Shown piece after piece: positions 7,271-15,000 of a stretch of 32,227 nucleotides of DNA (positions are counted from its first letter, which is position 1; the number at the start of each line of letters is the position of its first letter). A program made the position numbers and the translations under genes. The DNA is from a virus. The stretch lies in IMG/VR virus record IMGVR_UViG_3300007631_000005, positions 1-32,227 of that record. One strand, 5' to 3'. Under the pieces are notes generated by a model. It was not told the DNA's origin. It was given only the letters and a program-made list of their open reading frames with translations, and did not search any database.

Positions 7271-8551
7271 ATGTCACGAGACGCTGAAACGGTTCTCACC
7301 GAGGCAACATCACGCCAAGAGCGAGTCGCCGACATTCTTAGAGACGGAGCTGACTGGTTTCACGATCACGAGGGCAAATTGTTTGAACGGAGTGAAGCGC
7401 TTGATACACTCACAGACGAGCTCGACTGTTCTCGCCGAACAGCCGGCGCTGTCCTCGCTGAACTGACTGGCGATACCGTCGACCCGATCGTCCAAATTCG
7501 CTCCGACGAAGCACAGTATTACGGCATCGTTGAGTACGTCGAGTTCGACGATGCGTATGGGTACATCGAGTACGACGACATTACTGGTGAGCATAAGAGA
7601 GTCGTCTGTGCGCAATGTGTTCACGACGTTGACGTCGACACCGCCGTCGCACACGCCACGGCAGGGGATCCAAGCGGACAGTTCGGTGACCAGCCCAACG
7701 CTGACTACGACGAACTCCACCAGGCCGTCCGTGAACACTACACCGCTGCGCACCGAACAACTCCCGATACCGTCGAAACAGGCGCCAATCTTGCAAGTGA
7801 CACTACCATTGGTGGCAACAAGAGCTGGCACGCCGGCAACGACGGGAGCAACTCCGGGCTCAACGCAGATACACTGGATGGGAACGATAGTAGTCACTTC
7901 CTGGCGTCCGCAGACTATAATCCAGAGTCAGACACACACGTTAAAACAACGAGCGCCTCGGAACTAACAGATGTCTCGGCTGACTCCGCCTCCGACGCGC
8001 ACCACAGTCGATATGCAGACAGTGAAGCTGTCAGTGCTGTTGAGTCAGCTTCTTCGGTATCATTGACAGGTGATCTTTCTATTAGTGGCGGATTAACAAC
8101 GGGTCAACCAGTTACGCATTCCACAGACATAACAAGTGAGTTTACGGTTCCCAGTGGAGAGGGAATTGTACTTGCTGGTCCGATCAGCGGTGAATCAAAT
8201 ATCACTGGGAGCGGAAACGTTGCTGTCGTGGACCCTGACAGCGATTCAATCACAACTGAGTCTGATGTGTTGAATGCTGTCAATACAGATAGTACACACA
8301 GCGCAGATGCATACCACTCACACACAGACCTTGTAGACATTTCTAGCGACGCGCACCACACGAAGACCACGAGTGCATCTGCGTTGACGGACGTGTCTGC
8401 TGACTCAGTCTCTGACGCGCACCACAGTCGGTACACTGACAGTGAAGCGCAATCAGCAGCAGATGGCTCCATTGATGCAGAAAGCGTTGATGGGTACGAT
8501 ATTCAGAAAAACGGAACCGATGGGCAGGGGATTATTAATTTCAAGACATAA
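7271..8551 (+). CDS. Tail fibre protein with HTH-like N-terminus
   Basis: A 426-residue protein. Residues about 15-75 read like a winged-helix/HTH domain (RSEALDTLTDELDCSRRTAGAVLAEL when joined across 40-65). A compact segment with a CxxC pair (VCAQCVHD) follows. From about 175 it is a typical phage tail fibre: SDTTIGGNKSWHAGNDG, then LNADTLDGNDSSHF, then two copies of an ELTDVSAD/SDAHHSRY/DSEA module (nt about 7945-8030 and 8375-8455). The C-terminus ends in GYDIQKNGTDGQGIINFKT, nearly shared with the fibre at 9580. The stop is two bases from the next ATG. A DNA-binding-like domain on a fibre is odd; it may simply be a structural adaptor. Confidence 0.75.
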   Translation: MSRDAETVLTEATSRQERVADILRDGADWFHDHEGKLFERSEALDTLTDELDCSRRTAGAVLAELTGDTVDPIVQIRSDEAQYYGIVEYVEFDDAYGYIEYDDITGEHKRVVCAQCVHDVDVDTAVAHATAGDPSGQFGDQPNADYDELHQAVREHYTAAHRTTPDTVETGANLASDTTIGGNKSWHAGNDGSNSGLNADTLDGNDSSHFLASADYNPESDTHVKTTSASELTDVSADSASDAHHSRYADSEAVSAVESASSVSLTGDLSISGGLTTGQPVTHSTDITSEFTVPSGEGIVLAGPISGESNITGSGNVAVVDPDSDSITTESDVLNAVNTDSTHSADAYHSHTDLVDISSDAHHTKTTSASALTDVSADSVSDAHHSRYTDSEAQSAADGSIDAESVDGYDIQKNGTDGQGIINFKT

Positions 8552-8553
8552 CT

Positions 8554-9561
8554 ATGGGAACTATTGATGGAGCAAGCTGGTCTGATGTTACAATTGATGA
8601 CGAGTCGGTGCAAGAGATAACTGTTGATGGAAGCGTGGTTTGGAGAAGTACCATTGACGCTACTGGTGGCACTACTGTCATTGACCGTACTATTAATGGG
8701 ACTGATTACCGCATTCACGCATTTGAAAATGTGGGTTCTGACACCTTTAGTGTAAACTCTGCTCCGACTAATGCTACTGTTGATGTATTAGTGGTTGGTG
8801 GTGGCGGTGGGGGTGGTGGTCGCCATGGTGCTGGTGCTGGTGCAGGCGGTCTAATTTACAAGAACAATTATTCTGTTACTGAAGAAGATTATTCATTGCA
8901 TGTAGGTGGTGGCGGAGCTGGGGGAGCAGGAACGGGCAATAGTGGTACTAAAGGGAATGATAGTAGTTTTGATGGATTAACTGCATTGGGTGGCGGTGCT
9001 GGTCACGGTGCAGATAGTAGTAGCGGAAATCAAGATGGTGGTTCTGGTGGAGGAACTAATTCTTATTCAGGAAATATAATTGGTCAATCTTTGCAACCTT
9101 CATCCTCATCTGGTGGATTTGGAAATGATGGTGGAGATACCACATACGGCTCAAATTCTCCGTATAACCACGCTGGCGGTGGAGGAGCAGGTCAAGTTGG
9201 AGGAGATGGGACTACCAATTCTCCTGGACATGGTGGAGACGGTCTTTATTATGGCGATACATTTTCTGATAGTTTCGGTGAAAATGGTTACTTTGCTGGT
9301 GGGGGTGGTGGTGGCTCTCACGGACCGCCAGATAATCCAAGTTCAGGAGAATTTGACAATGATGGAGGAATTGGTGGTGGTGGTAACGGTGGAAATGGAA
9401 CATACGACACCAATACTGACTCGGGTGGCACAGGAGACGATGGAGACGATGGTATTGCAAACACTGGCGGTGGTGGTGGAGGTGGTTCAACTAATAGTGG
9501 AAGCGGTGGTGGGGGAGGTGACGGTGGTTCAGGAATCGTCCTCATTAGGTATGAGATATAG
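8554..9561 (+). CDS. Glycine-rich tail tip protein
   Basis: A 335-residue protein. It opens with DVTIDDESVQEITVDGSVVW, a motif common at the start of phage tip proteins, then a beta stretch to about 75 (VDVLVVGGGGGGGG). Residues about 77-330 are about 40% Gly with Asn, Ser and Asp and end in SGIVLIRYEI. Glycine-rich tips such as the S16 gp38 adhesin fold as polyglycine-II sandwiches with variable surface loops that contact the receptor; the same is inferred here. Codons are AT-shifted (GGT/GGA, AAT, GAT, ATT) relative to the head genes, suggesting recent acquisition. It is read with the fibre at 7271 (2-bp gap). Confidence 0.75.
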   Translation: MGTIDGASWSDVTIDDESVQEITVDGSVVWRSTIDATGGTTVIDRTINGTDYRIHAFENVGSDTFSVNSAPTNATVDVLVVGGGGGGGGRHGAGAGAGGLIYKNNYSVTEEDYSLHVGGGGAGGAGTGNSGTKGNDSSFDGLTALGGGAGHGADSSSGNQDGGSGGGTNSYSGNIIGQSLQPSSSSGGFGNDGGDTTYGSNSPYNHAGGGGAGQVGGDGTTNSPGHGGDGLYYGDTFSDSFGENGYFAGGGGGGSHGPPDNPSSGEFDNDGGIGGGGNGGNGTYDTNTDSGGTGDDGDDGIANTGGGGGGGSTNSGSGGGGGDGGSGIVLIRYEI

Positions 9562-9579
9562 TACTTAGATTACTTATAT

Positions 9580-10236
9580 ATGCCATTCAACATTAGTCCC
9601 GACATAATTCAGAACGATGATGTAAAGATAGACACAAACAGCGACGGGTATCTTGAAATAACGAATGTTTCTACGGGCTCATCAATAGTTGTCGATGAAA
9701 ACATTACTGTCTCTCAGATCGAGTCAGCAAGCTCTGCATCCGACCTGACAGACGTATCAGCAGACTCAGTGTCCGATGCACATCACTCGAAGACCTCCAG
9801 TGCATCGGAGTTGACGGACGTTTCGGCGGACTCAGTGTCAGATGCACATCACAGTCGATACAGTGATAGTGAGGCTCGCTCGGCCGTCGACAGTGACGTT
9901 GACAACGCAGCCAACTCTGTCGCTAGTCTTGACGATGCAGTTGCAGGCAAACTCGATAGCTCGAACTATACACCGGTCACTGATGTCGACGCAGAAGTAG
10001 ACGCAGCTGCAACGTCGGTTGCAAGTCTCGACGACCAGGTATCTACAAACACCACCAACATCGGTGATCTGCAAAGCAACAAGCTCAACAGTTCGAGCTA
10101 TACGCCTGTCATCGACATCAACGACGAGGCGACGCTGAGTGTCGATATCGGCGGTAATGCAGACTCTGTAGACGGATACGACATTCAGGTCAATGGCGAC
10201 GATGCAAGCGGTGTTATCAATCTAAAGACTCAATAA
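9580..10236 (+). CDS. Tail fibre protein, paralogue of the fibre at 7271
   Basis: A 218-residue protein. After an N-terminal segment of about 45 residues (SPDIIQNDDVKIDTNSDGYL) it has two copies of the LTDVSADSVSDAHHS module, the second continuing RYSDSEARSAV. Two SLDD.../KL(D/N)SS(N/S)YTPV units that look coiled-coil follow. It ends in VDGYDIQVNGDDASGVINLK, matching the end of the fibre at 7271. It lacks that protein's HTH-like domain and WHAGNDG section, so it is a shortened relative. Its stop and the next start share a base (TAATG), giving tight coupling to the 47-residue gene. Confidence 0.75.
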   Translation: MPFNISPDIIQNDDVKIDTNSDGYLEITNVSTGSSIVVDENITVSQIESASSASDLTDVSADSVSDAHHSKTSSASELTDVSADSVSDAHHSRYSDSEARSAVDSDVDNAANSVASLDDAVAGKLDSSNYTPVTDVDAEVDAAATSVASLDDQVSTNTTNIGDLQSNKLNSSSYTPVIDINDEATLSVDIGGNADSVDGYDIQVNGDDASGVINLKTQ

Positions 10237-10379
10237 TGCCATCAGTTGAGTACAATGACTCCGATCTTGTTACAGACGTAGAGGTGCGTGAATACAGAGA
10301 TCCCGAAACGGGCGAATCCATCACCCGTGAAGCCGAAACACCGAAACACCCATTCGCGGTTTTTGGGGCTGAAATATAA
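10236..10379 (+). CDS. 47-residue protein in the fibre cassette
   Basis: A short acidic protein, beginning MPSVEYNDSDLVTDVEVREY and ending HPFAVFGAEI. It has TAATG start/stop overlaps on both sides (10234-10238 and 10377-10381), so it sits in a translationally coupled chain of three genes. That placement is the main argument that it is real. Family unknown; it may be a chaperone, linker or small component of the fibre-tip pair. Confidence 0.6.
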   Translation: MPSVEYNDSDLVTDVEVREYRDPETGESITREAETPKHPFAVFGAEI

Positions 10380-11602
10380 TGGTCCAAGAAACTTATAACT
10401 ATACAGGCTCGAAGGAAACAGTAAACCTCACAGGTGTAGACGAACTTACCGTCGAAGAAATGTACGCTGGTTCGGCGGGTAATCGTTTTGGCGGTGGTAA
10501 TGCATGGGCGGGTGGATATGTTGGAGGATATACATTCGACGTATCAGGGACAGATACATTAGGAATTTGGGTGGGTGAACACGGTGGAAGTACCGAAGGA
10601 GACGGTGCAGGTGGTTGGGGCAAAAACAATGGCGGTGATGGTGGCGTAGACGGATTTGAATTCTACTACGGTGCAGGGGGTGGAGGTTCGACAGAGTTAT
10701 GGATTGATGGTGGCGCTACGATGTTAGCAGCAGCTGATGGAGGCGGTGGAGATTGTATTACTTTTGATAGCACTAATGGCCTCGATCAAGACGGCGGTGG
10801 TGGTGGTGGCGGGAGAGGCGGTTTAGGTGGTGATGGTAGATATAATGATGGTGAAGATGGTCAAGGAACTGGTTATGGTGGGGACGGTGGCGGAGAAGGA
10901 CTAGAAGATACTGATCAGAATGGGTTTGGAGAAGTTGGAGGCCAAGAGGTTAATTCTGGTCTTGTTATCACATCGGGCACGACGACTACAGGGGGTGGCG
11001 CCGGCGGAACGACGAATGGGGATGATACCTCACCTTCAAACGGTAAGGTCGTTATTGAATATATTGAACCTAACAATCCCCCCGCGTTCACCGCAGGTTC
11101 CGAATCCCCAGCTAACGGTACATCGGACGTCTCACTTGTTCCCACGCTCTCCATCGACGTGACGGACGCCGATGGCGACACGATGGACGTGACCTTCTAC
11201 GACGCGAGCAACGACTCACAAATCGGCTCAACCCAAACGGGCGTAGCAGATGGCGGGACCGCGAGCGTCACTTGGAGTGGTCGGGACTGGAACACGACGT
11301 ACTCGTGGTACGCCGTCGCGGATGACGGTTCAGCCACGACCACCTCCTCAACGTTCTCGTTCACGACTACCGATGGCGTCCCACAGAATGTACAGATTAC
11401 GGATGACACCGTCGGGGGCGAATTGACTATCGACTGGGATCCTGTGTCTGACGCGACGGGCTACTACGTCTACCGAGCTGAGGCGAGCGGGTCCGCAAAG
11501 TCGGATTACACGCAGATCGTAGACGTATCAAATCCTCCGTACGTCGATCAGAACCTCGAAGACGGCGAGCGATACTACTACCGCGTTTCCGCGTACAATT
11601 GA
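10379..11602 (+). CDS. Glycine-rich tip protein with Ig-like and FN3 domains
   Basis: A 407-residue protein. Residues about 1-215 form a glycine-rich domain like that of the gene at 8554 (GGGGGGGRGGLGGDG, ending GKVVIEYIEP). Residues about 232-330 form an Ig-like or cadherin-like sandwich (PANGTSDVSLVPTLSIDVTD, then STFSFTT). Residues 335-407 form a fibronectin type III domain (PQNVQITDD, then YYYRVSAYN). The first half is AT-shifted in codon use while the Ig/FN3 half returns to GC-richer, haloarchaeal-looking codons, so the gene looks like a composite of two origins. Probable role: receptor contact at a fibre end. It forms the second shaft-plus-glycine-tip pair with the gene at 9580. Confidence 0.75.
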   Translation: MVQETYNYTGSKETVNLTGVDELTVEEMYAGSAGNRFGGGNAWAGGYVGGYTFDVSGTDTLGIWVGEHGGSTEGDGAGGWGKNNGGDGGVDGFEFYYGAGGGGSTELWIDGGATMLAAADGGGGDCITFDSTNGLDQDGGGGGGGRGGLGGDGRYNDGEDGQGTGYGGDGGGEGLEDTDQNGFGEVGGQEVNSGLVITSGTTTTGGGAGGTTNGDDTSPSNGKVVIEYIEPNNPPAFTAGSESPANGTSDVSLVPTLSIDVTDADGDTMDVTFYDASNDSQIGSTQTGVADGGTASVTWSGRDWNTTYSWYAVADDGSATTTSSTFSFTTTDGVPQNVQITDDTVGGELTIDWDPVSDATGYYVYRAEASGSAKSDYTQIVDVSNPPYVDQNLEDGERYYYRVSAYN

Positions 11603-11613
11603 ACTAATTTTGC

Positions 11614-12027
11614 ATGGGCGAATCTGAGCTTTCTGCTGAAGTATCTGGTGTCACTCCACTTCAAGCACCATCAGACAGTACTGTCACATTCATCGATCCC
11701 AACCCCACCATTGAATGGACAAACAATGACAGTAGCAGTGATGGGGGAATCCGAATTGACGTCTCGACTGACGGTGGGAGTACTTACAATGAGCTCGCCA
11801 GCGGACTAGCACCCAACACAAGCACGTACACACATACAAGCTCGTCATACGGTAACACATATACGTACCGTGTTGTCCGCATAACAGATCACGCAACCGC
11901 AACGAGCGGTACAGCAACAATCCAAACTGCGCTTCCGATCACCGTTGACGGGGTGCAGGTGATTGATATCACGGTTGACGGCAACTCTGTAACTGGCCTC
12001 ACAATCGACGGCACGACGATCTTCTAA
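11614..12027 (+). CDS. FN3-like tail protein
   Basis: A 137-residue acidic beta-sandwich protein. IEWTNNDSSSDGGIRIDVSTD and TYTYRVVRITDHATATSG fit a single fibronectin III or Ig-like fold across about 20-105. The C-terminus has three successive strands VDGVQVIDITVDG, NSVTGLTIDG and TTIF, the same VDG-strand theme that opens the glycine-rich protein at 8554. It lies 7 bp before the giant LamG gene and may connect it to the tail. Confidence 0.65.
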   Translation: MGESELSAEVSGVTPLQAPSDSTVTFIDPNPTIEWTNNDSSSDGGIRIDVSTDGGSTYNELASGLAPNTSTYTHTSSSYGNTYTYRVVRITDHATATSGTATIQTALPITVDGVQVIDITVDGNSVTGLTIDGTTIF

Positions 12028-12033
12028 TCACAC

Positions 12034-15000
12034 ATGAATTGGTTCGACACAAACTGGAGCTACCGGAAAGAAGTCACCATCGATTACACACACGTCGACG
12101 GTGAGCTCACAGACTTTCCGGTTGTTATCCATACCGGTAGCGACAGCGATCTCGCAGCCAACACACAATCATCAGGCGACGATCTCCTGTTCACGGCTGC
12201 CGATGGAACGACCCAATTGAGCCACGAGATCGAGTCGTACGACAGCAGCACAGGGGAGCTGTGGGTACACGTTAAACTCCCATCGGTATCGAGTAGCTCC
12301 GATACAACGCTGTATCTGTACTACGGCAACAGCACTGCCTCCGATCAACAAGCACCGGCTGACGTCTGGACAAACGGTTACGCAGGCGTCTGGCACCTCA
12401 ATGAAGACAGTGAACCAATTACAGACTCGACAGCGAACGGGCTTGATGGAACGCGTGCTGATGATTCACAGCCCGTGGCAACACAGATTTCGAACGGACA
12501 GCGTTTCGATGCTGACGGTAGTGACAGTATTATTGTTCCTGATGACCCAGCGCTCAATATTACTGAAGAACTAACGCTGTCGTTCTGGGCACAGAACAAA
12601 GGCGCAAGTGGTGGAAAGAACAAATACCCGCGTATTGTTGGGAAAGAGCAAACGCAAACGGATAACGGTGGCTACGGAATATTTGTCGAAGATAGCGGGT
12701 CAAACAACACTGTCGGACTCAGAACCGGAAACGCTGACGACGTACGAGTCGGAAAAACAGTTACGTACGACGACGCCCCACACTTGTTCACTGCAACGTA
12801 CGTCAATGGTGGCACATCGAAGTTCTTCTTTGATGGAGAACAAACCAACACCGAGTCATACAACAAGAGTATTCCGATTACAAATGAGCCGTTGACAATT
12901 GGTTCAGGGAAAGACGTTACAGACAGTAACGATCCACGGCCGTTCAACGGACTTGTTGACGAAGTCCGCATTTCATCGACACCACGATCAAATGAGTGGG
13001 TTAGCACAACATATCAGAACCAACAGAATCCCCAATCATTCCACGCACTTGGGAATGAAACTGAGGTACCGACCCAAACAACGAGCACACCACCCGGACA
13101 ATACGGTGCTGATACGTATGGACAATCTGTCTATGGTGGGGCCATTACAGTTACCGAGTCCGGACAGATAACGGCGAGTTCGTCTGCGTCGGGGAGAGTA
13201 CAAACGACAGCGACAACAGTCAGTACGCTCACACAACAGACAGCGACGACGTCACAACCGACCGCTAGCGGTCAGACCCAGCTGACTCAGGCTGCATCAG
13301 CACTCACAGCTGCTACCACAAAAGGAAACTCACGCGCATCACCAACACAGACAACAGTCGGTACAGCAACTGCGACTGACGCCGGGCAAGCTGTATACAC
13401 TCCCAAAACACAGCCAGACGCATTCCCTGATACACCAACTGCATACTATGCGCTTGATAACGTGGCCACGGGTACTGTGACAGACGCAAGTGGAAATGGA
13501 CACACAGGCGTCGCAAGTGAGTCAGTTGTTTCAGCACCAGGTATTGTTGAGAGGGGAGCTAAGTTCACCAGCGATACTGCAGAAATAGACATTGAGTATA
13601 ACTCCTCCTCGGAAGTTATCTTTGAGGACTGGACTGTGTCTGGCTGGATTAAGCTCACCGACTGGGCATCACAACCGCGCAAGGAGTGGTTGTCAGTATC
13701 TGAAGACCAAACCAGTAGTAAACCACTTGATTTTGTACATGAAAATGGACGCATCGTTCATTATAGAGGTGGTGCTGCTGGGTCTGTTCTCTCACACGAT
13801 GTGAGTTCAGTATCTGGATGGCACCACGTTGCTGTCCGACAACGGCGCCAGGGTGCGTCTACAGTTACCGTTGAACTCTTTTTTGACGGAAATCAAGTTG
13901 ACACAACTGTCGGAAACTATGAAAATATGCGTCCGTCACTGAAATTCACGCTTGGAAACCTCGTCGACGGGCGCTTTGACTGGGTCGACTTCATCGATGA
14001 AGTGAGACTGTATAACCGATATCTGTCTGATGAAGAAATACAGGCACTGTACAGCACGCCAACCGGGATTAAGAATACACCATTAATACAACCAACTGCG
14101 GTGACAGCCCAGTCAACAACGCGTGCTACACCAACCGCAACATCTGTCACCGGCATCACAGGCCAGCCGACGCCGACCAGTACAACAACAGCTGGTGAAG
14201 CAATACAGACGCTTGGGACAACAAACACACTCGCCGTCACTGCAGATGCCACACTCACTGAGCTCGCTTCACTCACCGAGTCACTTGCAACAACCAGTGG
14301 CGCCTCAGCAGTCGTAGCCGGAACCGAAACAGCCACACAGACGACGTCTGCGCTGCTCGACACACAAGCTAGTGGGCGTGGCGCCTTGCAATTACAGTCG
14401 CTTACAGCGAGTACAGCACTACCCGCACAACCACGAGCACGCGCGACTGCAACAGGATCCCGCCGTACAAACGCTGTGTTTGACACCGTAAGTACTGGAA
14501 CAGCACAGAGCTCCGTACGCGTCACACCGAACGCACTGTTCACCGCAACTGGCTCAAGTGCGGGCCAACCAAAACAAATCTCGAAGACTAGCACTGCCTC
14601 AGTTGATGTCTTCGAAGAGAACGTTCTGCGCCCGGACATCCAACCGATCTCTGTCACCCACACAACGCCGGGTGCTGGTACAGCAACCATCGCTACTGAC
14701 GGCGGGACAAAAACAGCCCAGACAATACAGCAAACCACTGGCGCCACCAGCACAGATGTAACGGGGTCCACAAAGAATGTCACGCAGCTCGTCAGCGCTG
14801 ACACCACAACGTCTACCGAACAACAAACCGCGCGTATCACGCACACAACAACGTCCAGTAGTACCGGACAGCTCACAACAGCGATACTGTCTCAGGCATC
14901 CAGTAGTGTGAACACAACAGACACCGCTACTGGAACAACACGCAGTGGCCCAGTCCGAGACATTCAGCTCACGGTTGCATCTGAACTCACACCGGATGCA

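Noticed and set aside
13917-14876. Long open frame of 319 codons on the minus strand inside the giant LamG gene
   Set aside because: It is the antisense of Thr/Ser/Ala/Gln codons, which rarely give stops on the other strand. The product is a Val/Ala/Ser/Cys-rich low-complexity sequence with no domain. Similar antisense frames recur along all Thr-rich linkers.
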